From an uncultured Alphaproteobacteria bacterium (lineage in GTDB: Bacteria > Pseudomonadota > Alphaproteobacteria > RF32 > CAG-239): DNA of 50,844 bases. Every line of letters starts with the position of its first letter. Position 1 is the first letter of the stretch. The stretch is from the NCBI GenBank assembly GCA_902464275.1, contig CABQIK010000012.1:1-50844 (forward strand). Reading direction: 5' to 3'. Of the stretch, positions 8,130-16,180 are shown one piece after another. Both the position numbers and the translations under genes were made by a program. The notes beneath the pieces are model-generated. The model had not been told where the DNA came from. It saw only the letters and a list, made by a program, of their open reading frames with translations, and made no database searches.

Positions 8130-8555
8130 CTATGCGCTTTCCATCACTACCGCTGATTTTACCAACCAGGCTTTTCTTTCAAGCACTAATTCATTGATTT
8201 GCAAAACTTTTTCAGGCTCAATATTTAATTTTGCGGCAACTCTTTCAATAAAAGTGGCTTCCGCATCGCCTAATTCATCATCAACATGCGCCATTGTTAA
8301 CAATTCACGTATAAGCGCAAGAGCTTTATGGCGGTCTTTAATGGTATTTGCAATTTCAGAAAGCAAAACATCTTCTCCCGCGGGGGCATTAATTGCCGCA
8401 ACTTTGTTTTTGATATCATAAATATTGACAATTTCATGGATACATTCGCGCTCGCGGTCATCAATACGTCCATCTGATTTTATTAAAAAAATCAGCGCAC
8501 GGACAAATGTTATTTTTTCAGACTCGTTTAACTGTTGTATATAATCGTCTGCCAT
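8130..8555 (-). CDS. TerB-like helical protein
   Basis: This 141-aa all-helical acidic protein resembles the TerB (tellurite-resistance B) domain: an early LIKSDGRIDDRERE and a second acidic helix AHVDDELGDAEATFIE, the paired DG/DD elements that bind divalent metal in TerB proteins. The frame opens earlier at 8585, but the ATG at 8555 has AAGGAG 7 bases upstream. It is first of two genes with the zincin downstream. TerB domains often sit next to partners in stress and inter-microbial-conflict modules; a regulatory or scaffold role here is inference. Confidence 0.75.
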   Translation of the reverse strand: MADDYIQQLNESEKITFVRALIFLIKSDGRIDDRERECIHEIVNIYDIKNKVAAINAPAGEDVLLSEIANTIKDRHKALALIRELLTMAHVDDELGDAEATFIERVAAKLNIEPEKVLQINELVLERKAWLVKSAVVMESA

Positions 8556-8679
8556 CGCAATGCTCCTTTCTGATAAATATATCATAAAATTAGCATTGCT
8601 TATGTTAATAAAATATTAAATTTATATGATGGCACTTTCACTGCACCTCTGACAGATAATGCGCATTACTTTCATTGCA

Positions 8680-8716
8680 TTTTCTGTTATTCAGCATCCG
8701 GCTAAATAACAGAAAA
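8680..8716. repeat. Inverted repeat
   Basis: A perfect 12-bp stem (8680-8691 with 8705-8716) and a 13-base loop lie downstream of the BamE-like lipoprotein gene. It lacks a T run on either strand, so it is a weak terminator at best, or a 3' stabilising hairpin. Confidence 0.6.
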
Positions 8717-8748
8717 AATCTTGTTGTTAATTTTATAAATATTTCCGC

Positions 8749-8809
8749 TTTACATAGTGCCACCGGATTGAACAATTTCATAATCGGCGATTTTACCTGA
8801 TTTATCAAA
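8749..8809. repeat. 61-bp direct repeat, right copy
   Basis: This is the 3' end and stop codon of the lipoprotein gene, identical to 6064-6124. The two copies bracket the zincin and terB-like genes, a span of about 2.6 kb. Confidence 0.95.
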
Positions 8810-9118
8810 TCCGATGAATAAATTTGTTTCTTCAAAAGTGTAATTATCTTGGAACCATGACATAACCCAACCGATAAGCGGAATCATCCAATGGTATCTG
8901 CCAGCGCCGGATATTTTGCGGTATTCATAATATTCCAAATTATCTTTTTGAAACACAAGGTTTGGAGTTCCGAATTTTTCTCGTACTTCAGATTTAGAAG
9001 AAACTTCAGTCATTTGGCTTTCAATTCTGACGCGGTTGTCTGCCAATTTGGTATTGCCGATGGTGGTGCTGCAGGAGCACAAAATAATCATAGCGGCTAA
9101 AAATAAAAACTTTTTCAT
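8750..9118 (-). CDS. Small outer-membrane lipoprotein, BamE/SmpA-like
   Basis: This is a 122-aa lipoprotein with a signal peptide ending in a lipobox-like LCSC near residues 13-16. The mature part has the SmpA/OmlA (BamE-like) element SKSEVREKFGTPN followed by a YYEYRK strand and a conserved-looking GKIADYEIVQSG end. BamE proteins assist outer-membrane protein assembly, but this fold is also used by unrelated small lipoproteins, so a Bam role is not claimed. It is 11 bp downstream of another lipoprotein gene in the same direction. Its last 20 codons are duplicated at 6064-6124. Confidence 0.7.
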   Translation of the reverse strand: MKKFLFLAAMIILCSCSTTIGNTKLADNRVRIESQMTEVSSKSEVREKFGTPNLVFQKDNLEYYEYRKISGAGRYHWMIPLIGWVMSWFQDNYTFEETNLFIGFDKSGKIADYEIVQSGGTM

Positions 9119-9129
9119 CTTAAATGCTC

Positions 9130-9759
9130 CTATTGAACCCTAGCTAATCTAACAACAAAATCTTGCCCGAATTGTTTGTACCAATCATTTTTTTGATTGC
9201 CGGAAATTTCAGCCGATTTATCAATAATGCTGAAAGAATTGGCTTTAACATGCCCGTCTGCCGTTACCTCATTATCGGTTTTATTAAGCGCAAAGTGCCC
9301 GATATAGGTAATTTCTTGCGGGCGCACCGTAAAGCGGATTTTGCTGTCGCCTTCATAATGCTCATCGGTTTCTACCACCGTGCGGGTTACTTGAGTGTTG
9401 CCATAATATTCGGTTGTGGTATAAATGTATTGCAGATAAAGATTAGTTACCTCATATGTGCCTATCGGTAGCATTGCCGTATCGTATTTATTGCCGCCTA
9501 AGATGGTGCTCATATAAAATACTTCATTGGTCTTAACGTTTTTAAAAGCGATAATATCGTTGTAATTTACGCCAAAAAAGCCATCATCGGAAACATTATC
9601 AGATAATGAGGTAATAACCACGCCGCGCGCGCCGCTGTTAAACAGCGCCGGACGAAATTGACGGCTGGCGCGCAACAAGTCACTCTCATTCGGGGTTTGC
9701 GGAAAAGCGCACCCGACAACAGCCAAACAAACAATTAAAACCAAAAACAATTTGCGCAT
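9130..9759 (-). CDS. Lipoprotein of unknown function
   Basis: This 209-aa protein has a clean lipoprotein signal (MRKLFLVLIVCLAVVGC, Cys17). The mature domain is rich in beta strands and aromatic residues, with a NLYLQYIYTTTEYYG segment around the middle, and ends in DFVVRLARVQ. No family recognised. It is probably co-transcribed with the BamE-like lipoprotein downstream. A role in the envelope is all that can be inferred. Confidence 0.65.
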   Translation of the reverse strand: MRKLFLVLIVCLAVVGCAFPQTPNESDLLRASRQFRPALFNSGARGVVITSLSDNVSDDGFFGVNYNDIIAFKNVKTNEVFYMSTILGGNKYDTAMLPIGTYEVTNLYLQYIYTTTEYYGNTQVTRTVVETDEHYEGDSKIRFTVRPQEITYIGHFALNKTDNEVTADGHVKANSFSIIDKSAEISGNQKNDWYKQFGQDFVVRLARVQ

Positions 9760-9948
9760 AGCTCACTCCTGAAAAAATAACGGCGTCTGAGTTTTATCAA
9801 AAACTATTTCTTTTAAGATATACTATAAAAACAAAATTTTATTTTCAAGCACAAATTATGGGCTGTGATTATATAGAAAAATATAGACAAATATTTCTGT
9901 TTGTGTCATACTGCTATTGTATAAATGCTCAAGAAAGGAGAATTAAGC

Positions 9949-10956
9949 ATGTCAGAACTTATGTATATCAACCCGGCTATGAAGAACCCCAAAACAGGTG
10001 AAAATGTTCGTGAAGCAGAGATTGCTAAATTACAAAAACTAAAAGAAGAAGGATACACTATTATCGGCTTGGAAATGACAGTTCCGCAACTGGCTGAATT
10101 GTGCGACAAAAATATTGACCCGCAACACACCGACGGAAACAGCGAGCAATGCTGTGCTAAAGAAATTTCAGAAAAAGCGCCGGAATTGCTGGGTTGGTTT
10201 AAGTCAAAAGATTCTGACAAAGTAATTTTTACAACCAACCGCGTTGATGTTGACTCGGTGGCCGCTTATGTTTTGGCCGACAGATATTTAAAAGGTGAAA
10301 ATTTAGGGCAAAAAGAAAATATTGAAAAAATTAATGAACATGATGCTTTTCAGGGCGCTAAATGGAGCGGGCCTAAACCGATTGAACAAGCTTTTGACCC
10401 CGAAAACAAAGTGGCGGCGCTAGCATCTTCGGTTAAAGTATTTACGGTTACCCCGCAAAATATTGAAGATGTAAAATCTTTTATTGATACAGGTAATGTT
10501 GCTGAAAATGTTATGAACAACTATCGTACCGTTCAAAATGGAATTATTGACCGCGTTAAATCAGGCGAAATTAAAACAGAGCTTGTCGGCGGCGTTGCTT
10601 ATGTTGAAACAACTTTACCTTGCGCAACCAACGTTGGTTATTCTATGGCTCCGGTTGTGGTAGCTGTTAATCCGGCCATGAAATTGGGACCGCAGGGCAC
10701 GCCATTCCGTAAAGTAAGTATTTGCCAACATGAGGCTGGTTACGTTAATCTTAATGCAATAAAAGAAACTTTAAACTCTAAAGAAGACGGTTGGGGAGGA
10801 AGTCCGACTTTTATCGGTTCTAAACAAGGCGAATCTTGCAATATAGAGTTATCAGAAATTAAGAAAACCGTTTTTGCCAATCTGACACCGGAATATAAAG
10901 AAAAAGTAACACTTAATACCGGAAATGCCAACAACGGCAAAAGTCTTGGCGAATAG
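9949..10956 (+). CDS. Unknown soluble protein with DHH/DHHA1-like features
   Basis: This 335-aa protein starts at the ATG with AAAGGAG 9 bases upstream (an in-frame ATG at 9925 lacks a site). Elements recalling DHH-family phosphoesterases are VIFTTNRVDVDSVAAYVLADRYL (the D-x-D-S-x-A-A type strand-helix), INEHDAF, and near the C terminus a Gly-rich GWGGSPTFIGS comparable to the GGGHxxAAG of DHHA1 domains. An early DPQHTDGN could supply another metal ligand, but the order differs from canonical DHH enzymes. A phosphodiesterase or nano-RNase-like role is a tentative guess. It is monocistronic with a terminator. Confidence 0.45.
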   Translation: MSELMYINPAMKNPKTGENVREAEIAKLQKLKEEGYTIIGLEMTVPQLAELCDKNIDPQHTDGNSEQCCAKEISEKAPELLGWFKSKDSDKVIFTTNRVDVDSVAAYVLADRYLKGENLGQKENIEKINEHDAFQGAKWSGPKPIEQAFDPENKVAALASSVKVFTVTPQNIEDVKSFIDTGNVAENVMNNYRTVQNGIIDRVKSGEIKTELVGGVAYVETTLPCATNVGYSMAPVVVAVNPAMKLGPQGTPFRKVSICQHEAGYVNLNAIKETLNSKEDGWGGSPTFIGSKQGESCNIELSEIKKTVFANLTPEYKEKVTLNTGNANNGKSLGE

Positions 10957-10965
10957 CCTTTTATC

Positions 10966-10997
10966 AAGCGCCGGGTTATAACCGGCGCTTATTTATT
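10966..10997 (+). terminator. Bidirectional intrinsic terminator
   Basis: A 12-bp GC-rich stem in 10966-10990 with a single unpaired base at its centre of symmetry is followed by ATTTATTTT. It sits between the convergent DHH-like gene and the ABC operon and overlaps the last codons of the ABC gene. Confidence 0.85.
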
Positions 10998-12758
10998 TTG
11001 TATTTGCCAGAGGTGTTGAAATTCGCCGGATGAAGCAAGTAAATCTTTTATAGTGCCTTGCTCTGCTATTTTACCTTTATCCAAAACAATAATGCGATCC
11101 ATTTCTTTTAAGGTGGAAAGCCTATGGGCAATGGCTATTACGGTTTTGTTTTTCATTAAGCTTTTCATGCCTTTTTGAATATATTTTTCAGCTTGACTGT
11201 CTAATGCCGATGTTGCCTCATCTAAAATTAATATCGGCGAATTTTTTAAAATTGCCCGCGCAATGGCAACGCGCTGCCGTTGCCCGCCGGAAAGTTTAAC
11301 ACCCTTTTCTCCGACTTTGGTTTGGTAGCCTTTAGGTAATTGTTTAATAAAATCATCGGCATAGGCTCTTTGTGCAGCCTTTTCAATATCAGATTGTTTG
11401 GCGTGCAATCGCCCGTAAGATACATTTTGGCTCACGGTGCGATGGAACAGCGATGTATCTTGCGGGATAACGGCGATTGCCTCATGCAGGCTATTTTGTT
11501 TGATTTTGGCTATATCCTGCCCGTCTATTAAAATTTGACCGGACTGAATATCATACGCGCGTTGCAACAGATTAATAAGCGTGCTTTTACCGCTGCCGGA
11601 AAGCCCGACAATTCCGACCTTTTCACCGGCATTTATGGTAAATGACAATTTGTTAAACACTTTCTTTTTTCCATAGCTGAACTTAACGTTTTTAAATTCT
11701 ATTTTACCACCCTTTATTTTAAGTTTTTTGGCGTTTTTAACATCAACAATTTCATGCTTTAACACAAATGGCGACATAGCCGCCTGCAAAGCGCCATAGT
11801 TGGTATTTAATTCACATATATTAACTAAAATACCGGAAAAAGTATTCATAATCGCGTCCATCAGCATTAACACCAATGTTACATCGCCAACGCTGACTTG
11901 ATTTTGATACCACATCTTGATTAGCAGTAATATACTTCCGGACTCAAATAAACATAGCATGGTTCGCTGAATGCGCAATCCGTCATGAAACTTATTTGTT
12001 GCCGCCAAATAAGCGGCTATGCATTTATCAAATATTCTTTTTACATAGGAAATTTCATAATCTTCACTTCCGCCTGCTTTTATGTTCAAAGAATTGCTTA
12101 TACTATCAGCCACCACGCCGTTAAAATCATCAAGCATATCATTAGCGTTTTTATGTAAAGAGCGCAGTTTAAAGCTGATTTTATAAGAGGCAACGGCGGA
12201 TATTGACCCAAAAACAAAAACTAAAAGCAAGAACCACAGGCTAACCCGTCCGATAAAATAAAAATTAAGCAACACAAAGAAAAAGGCGCTGTAAAACCGC
12301 GAAATATTTCTATGCAATTCCATGGTTTTGTTTGAGCAGTTAAGCGTTTTTTGCGAAAGCTGTCCGGATTTTTGCGATGAAAAATAATTTTCGGAGTGTT
12401 TGGCTAAATAATCTACCGCAAACAACTTTATTTTAGCACCTATAAAATTCCGCACATTGTTTTCTTCAATCAACTCGCGCACCATTCTGAACACGGACTG
12501 CCCGACATACGCAAAAAATATCGCGACCAAAAGCCATCCTGTTTTACTCCAAGAAAGCTCCTGCGGCGTAATTAAAGCAAAATAATTTATCATCTTTGAG
12601 AAGAATACCGGAACATAAACTTTAGAAATTTGCAAACCAAACGCCAATATCATACCGGTCACCGCCCATTTGCGCGCCCCATATAACGCCTCCCACATAA
12701 ATAACAGCGGATTTTTTGGTATTTTACGCATATTCGGGATTTTTTCAAATGACTTCAT
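10989..12758 (-). CDS. ABC exporter half-transporter (TMD-NBD), second of a pair
   Basis: This 589-aa MsbA/ABCB-type half-transporter has an N-terminal six-helix membrane domain (about 20-310) and a C-terminal ATPase with Walker A GLSGSGKST, Q-loop VIPQDTSLF, signature LSGGQRQRVAIARA, Walker B ILILDEATSALD and the switch His (IAHRLSTL). Its ATG overlaps the stop of the upstream paralogue (ATGA) and GGAGG precedes it, so the two are translationally coupled and likely form a heterodimer. Both are exactly 589 aa. The cargo is not evident; lipid, peptide or drug export is possible. Confidence 0.9.
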   Translation of the reverse strand: MKSFEKIPNMRKIPKNPLLFMWEALYGARKWAVTGMILAFGLQISKVYVPVFFSKMINYFALITPQELSWSKTGWLLVAIFFAYVGQSVFRMVRELIEENNVRNFIGAKIKLFAVDYLAKHSENYFSSQKSGQLSQKTLNCSNKTMELHRNISRFYSAFFFVLLNFYFIGRVSLWFLLLVFVFGSISAVASYKISFKLRSLHKNANDMLDDFNGVVADSISNSLNIKAGGSEDYEISYVKRIFDKCIAAYLAATNKFHDGLRIQRTMLCLFESGSILLLIKMWYQNQVSVGDVTLVLMLMDAIMNTFSGILVNICELNTNYGALQAAMSPFVLKHEIVDVKNAKKLKIKGGKIEFKNVKFSYGKKKVFNKLSFTINAGEKVGIVGLSGSGKSTLINLLQRAYDIQSGQILIDGQDIAKIKQNSLHEAIAVIPQDTSLFHRTVSQNVSYGRLHAKQSDIEKAAQRAYADDFIKQLPKGYQTKVGEKGVKLSGGQRQRVAIARAILKNSPILILDEATSALDSQAEKYIQKGMKSLMKNKTVIAIAHRLSTLKEMDRIIVLDKGKIAEQGTIKDLLASSGEFQHLWQIQNK

Positions 12759-14524
12759 AGCTTACCTCCTTTTTCCAGCTGTTGCATTTTCCATAACTTA
12801 GCAAATTTACCGTTTTTCATGGCGGCAAGCTCGTCAAAAGTACCGGTTTCAATGATTTTTCCTTGTTCAATATAAATAATTCGGTCCATTTTCTTTAAGG
12901 TGGAAAGCCTATGAGCAATAGCTATTACGGTTTGCATGCCCAACAGATTATTAATTGCCGCGGCAACTTCGCTTTCAGATTGATTGTCAAGCGAGGAAGT
13001 CGCCTCATCTAAAATTAAGATGGGACTATTACGCAAAACCGCCCGAGCAATGGCAATGCGTTGTCTTTCACCGCCTGAAAGTTTGCAACCGCGTTCCCCG
13101 ACCATTGAGTTATAGCCTTCCGGCAATTTTTTAATAAACCCGTCGGCGCATGCGGTTTGCGCGGCTTGTTTTATTTTGCGGTCAGCCGCTTTTATGCCGT
13201 AAGCAATATTTTCTTTTATACTGCGCTGAAACAAAACCGTTTCTTGCGGAATAACTGCCAAATTTCGGTGCAAGCTGCTTTGCGTTACATTTTTTATATC
13301 CTGCCCGTCTATTAAAATTTGACCTGATTGAATATCATACGCGCGTTGCAACAGATTAATAAGCGTGCTTTTACCGCTGCCGGAAACTCCGACAATCCCA
13401 ACCTTTTCACCGCTCTTAATTTTCAGATTAAAGCCGTCAAAAATTCTATTTTGTTCAGGATAGGCAAAACAAATGTTTTTAAATTCTATTTCAGCTTTTT
13501 TAACTTTAAGCGGCTTGGCATTCGGGTTGTCGGTAATTTCATGCGGGGTTGTAAACGGCTCTAATCCGGCTTGAACATAAGATAAGCTGTTGGCAAGCCG
13601 GCGAAAATCTATACACAACTCCATCAGCCACATAAAACCGCCGCTTAACGTTAATAAAACAAACACAATATCACCGACCGTAATTAATGATTCGCTCCAT
13701 AAATAAATGGCATAAATCAACATAAACAGCGAGCACAAATATATAAAACAGCACATGCCTGTATAAGACGAAAACCATACCAACATGGTTTTGGCTTTAA
13801 TTTTTATGTATTGCTGCAACAAGGTGGACAAACGCTTTTTTTCATACTCCAACCGATTAAATTGCTTAACCAAGCGAATGTTGGCAATAACATCAACCAG
13901 CCAGCCGGTATATAAAGCCTCTGATTTGCTTTGCATTTTATTTAAGTGGTTAGCGGTTTGATTAGCGTAATAATTAACCAAAGTTACTACGGCAACGCAT
14001 ATTAAAAACAACAGTCCTAAGCGAGGATTGATTATTGTTAATAAAATTATTTTTACGCCGATGTCGCAAAAGATTCCCCAAAACTGCGCAATAATTACGG
14101 AAAATATCGGCTGAAGAGAATTAATTTGATTGGTTTTGGCCAACAAATTTCCGGTTTGTTTGTTAATAATATAATTAAATGAATGTCCGAAAATATATGA
14201 AAGCGCGCGGCCGTAAATACGTCTTTGCAGCGGCAAATAAAAATATTTTTGCCGATATATCTTGTTTTGTTTAGGCAAAAAGATGTTAATAACATTGCAA
14301 ATAAAAACAGCAGCGAAAATCCATAAAAGATTATGCAAATTTTCAGGCGTTGCCCCTTGCTTAACGCCATCAACCATCTTCGCAAACAGCCAGTCCAGTA
14401 AATTAAAAACCGAAATTTCGGCCAGTACAAACAACAAACATACCAAAAACGTCCATTTATAAGGCATCAGACATTCTTTTATGATATATTTTATTGCCGT
14501 TTGCGGAAATGGCTGTAACTGCAT
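12755..14524 (-). CDS. ABC exporter half-transporter (TMD-NBD), first of a pair
   Basis: This paralogue of the following gene has the same length and layout: six membrane helices (about 20-310), then Walker A GVSGSGKST, Q-loop VIPQETVLF, signature LSGGERQRIAIARA, Walker B ILILDEATSSLD and H-loop AHRLSTL. Both ATP sites look complete, so asymmetric loss of catalysis seen in some heterodimers is not evident. Its Shine-Dalgarno AAGGAG lies inside the last codons of the EF-hand gene 5 bp upstream, making a three-gene operon. A 92-bp stretch of the ATPase region is almost identical in both ABC genes. Confidence 0.9.
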   Translation of the reverse strand: MQLQPFPQTAIKYIIKECLMPYKWTFLVCLLFVLAEISVFNLLDWLFAKMVDGVKQGATPENLHNLLWIFAAVFICNVINIFLPKQNKIYRQKYFYLPLQRRIYGRALSYIFGHSFNYIINKQTGNLLAKTNQINSLQPIFSVIIAQFWGIFCDIGVKIILLTIINPRLGLLFLICVAVVTLVNYYANQTANHLNKMQSKSEALYTGWLVDVIANIRLVKQFNRLEYEKKRLSTLLQQYIKIKAKTMLVWFSSYTGMCCFIYLCSLFMLIYAIYLWSESLITVGDIVFVLLTLSGGFMWLMELCIDFRRLANSLSYVQAGLEPFTTPHEITDNPNAKPLKVKKAEIEFKNICFAYPEQNRIFDGFNLKIKSGEKVGIVGVSGSGKSTLINLLQRAYDIQSGQILIDGQDIKNVTQSSLHRNLAVIPQETVLFQRSIKENIAYGIKAADRKIKQAAQTACADGFIKKLPEGYNSMVGERGCKLSGGERQRIAIARAVLRNSPILILDEATSSLDNQSESEVAAAINNLLGMQTVIAIAHRLSTLKKMDRIIYIEQGKIIETGTFDELAAMKNGKFAKLWKMQQLEKGGKL

Positions 14525-14529
14525 AAACT

Positions 14530-15321
14530 TCAGCTCCTTAAATCAATTTTATTACTGTTGCTGTTTACAAGCAGTTTATTAAAATTGCGGATGTATTCGT
14601 CTTTGGTTAAGCAATTTTCTTTGAGTTTTTCTTCTTCGGTTTTATAAAGCTCTTTCCAATCGGCTTTGCTGATTTTATAGTCGTCATCGTTATTATTTTG
14701 TGCGTAAACAACCATATAATCGGCATATTCGTCCGCGGTGACGCAGCCGTCTTTGTTTTTATCCATTTGAAAATAGTTTTCACTTGCCAGATTGTCAGAA
14801 GCTGCGGCAAGAAATTTATCGGCGATTTCATCTGATGACATCGCTTGCAGTTTTTCAACTTCAACGCGGGCTTTTTCAAGCTTTTGATTAAGTTCCTGCG
14901 TCATTTCTTCCGGCGATTTATTTGCCATAACTTTAACTTTTTCAAACAATCCAACTGTTTCATGCTCAACTTCATGATACATAAAATAGGCATATTCAGA
15001 TTTATCTAGCTTGTGGTCGGAATTTTTATCTTCGGTTTTGAAGCCTTGCTGCCAACGAGCCTTTTTAGCCGCCTTATCCGCATCGGACAGCGGCTCGGCA
15101 TTAATAGCATTTACCATCATGGCAAATTCATTTTCAGAGATAAAGCCGTCATTGTTAACATCGGCGGCATTAAACGATTCCAGCAACATCTTTTGATTTT
15201 CTGGCGAATTAAATTCATCTTTTATCATCTGCCGCAGCTGTTGCGGCGATGGAATTTGCGCCACCGCATTATAAGATAAAAACAATATGCCCAAAACAAC
15301 GCTCAATTTAAAAGTTTTCAT
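14530..15321 (-). CDS. Exported EF-hand protein with four Ca-binding loops
   Basis: This 263-aa protein starts at the ATG with GAGGTG upstream (frame open to 15387 but lacking signals). The signal peptide is residues 1-21 (ending NAVA-Q). There are four EF-hand-like loops: D54-VNNDGFISEN-E65, D98-KNSDHKLDKS-E109, D187-KNKDGCVTAD-E198, and a more irregular one at 210-221. A charged helix (120-165) separates the pairs. It is probably a periplasmic calcium-binding protein. It is the first gene of an operon with two ABC exporter genes, so it may sense calcium for, or be functionally tied to, the transporter; this link is inference. Confidence 0.85.
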   Translation of the reverse strand: MKTFKLSVVLGILFLSYNAVAQIPSPQQLRQMIKDEFNSPENQKMLLESFNAADVNNDGFISENEFAMMVNAINAEPLSDADKAAKKARWQQGFKTEDKNSDHKLDKSEYAYFMYHEVEHETVGLFEKVKVMANKSPEEMTQELNQKLEKARVEVEKLQAMSSDEIADKFLAAASDNLASENYFQMDKNKDGCVTADEYADYMVVYAQNNNDDDYKISKADWKELYKTEEEKLKENCLTKDEYIRNFNKLLVNSNSNKIDLRS

Positions 15322-15464
15322 AAAACACCTCTCTTTTGAAGAATATTTTAGAACGATATAAATACTATTTACAACATAAATGTGCATTGGTGATAAAAAA
15401 ACTTGGCTTTCGGAAAATTCTGTGCTCTTATTTTGGCATAAACAATATTTATAAGGAATTTACC

Positions 15465-16133
15465 ATGAAAAAATTATCGTTATTAGGCGCTTTGTGTTTA
15501 ATGCTTTCAGCATGCGAAATGGAGCTTGACATACCGGTTAAAATCAGCGAATTGTTATCAGCTGAAACGCAAGATGTTACCGGCGTGCTTTCAGTTGAAG
15601 TTTCAGCTTGCGCAAGTTATGAAGATTCCCGCATTCCGTCTGAATCATTAATTGAAGTGCAGAAAAAAATTAAAACCATAATTCCCTCTGCCGAATATGT
15701 TCAGTGTTATAAAAAAGAAATGACCTCTTATGCTGAATTTAATTTTAAGGTTAACGTAAAGCACGATATTGAAACTCCTTCCGACGGAATTTCATTGTTG
15801 AGCAACAATACCGGCGCGCTCGGCATGCATATTCCGAACGATGTTACTGAACAAATTAAAGAGGCTTTATACGGTGACAGCAATATATCAATAATTTACA
15901 ATGTAAATAATGATACCGATAAACCGATAAAATTTACGGTAGTTTCTTCGTATTTGAACGACCAACCGTTCCCGCTCGGAAACAGCTTTGTGTTAGAGCC
16001 AAACTATTCAGTAAATATTCGCTTACCTGATGTGGCTAAAGATTATATTCTGCAAGGAAACAACTTTATTATCCTGATACCGGATAATGATGACGAGCCG
16101 GAAGCAAGCGAAAGCGCTGAGCAAGCCGAATAA
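15465..16133 (+). CDS. Lipoprotein of unknown function
   Basis: This 222-aa protein starts at the ATG preceded by AAGGAA; longer in-frame starts back to 15336 are rejected because they would bury the signal peptide. The lipoprotein signal is MKKLSLLGALCLMLSAC (Cys17). The mature region is beta-rich with the pattern of a two-domain periplasmic protein and ends in an acidic Glu/Ala tail. No family recognised. It is divergent from the EF-hand gene, with 143 bp between the two starts. Confidence 0.7.
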   Translation: MKKLSLLGALCLMLSACEMELDIPVKISELLSAETQDVTGVLSVEVSACASYEDSRIPSESLIEVQKKIKTIIPSAEYVQCYKKEMTSYAEFNFKVNVKHDIETPSDGISLLSNNTGALGMHIPNDVTEQIKEALYGDSNISIIYNVNNDTDKPIKFTVVSSYLNDQPFPLGNSFVLEPNYSVNIRLPDVAKDYILQGNNFIILIPDNDDEPEASESAEQAE

Positions 16134-16140
16134 AAAAACA

Positions 16141-16176
16141 AAGCCCGACGGCAAATTTTGTTATCGGGCTTTTCTT
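16141..16176 (+). terminator. Bidirectional intrinsic terminator
   Basis: The stem pairs AAGCCCGA (16141-16148) with TCGGGCTT (16164-16171), followed by TTCTTTT; A-rich sequence on the other side allows leftward use for hydG. It lies between the convergent lipoprotein gene and hydG. Confidence 0.85.
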
Positions 16177-16180
16177 TTAC

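Noticed and set aside
8638..8835. 65-aa leftward open frame
   Set aside because: It overlaps the lipoprotein gene end in another frame and contains the hairpin; no start signals.
15336..15464. Longer start for the lipoprotein gene
   Set aside because: An upstream start would place the signal peptide 43 residues into the protein; the ATG at 15465 has a ribosome site and a clean lipobox.
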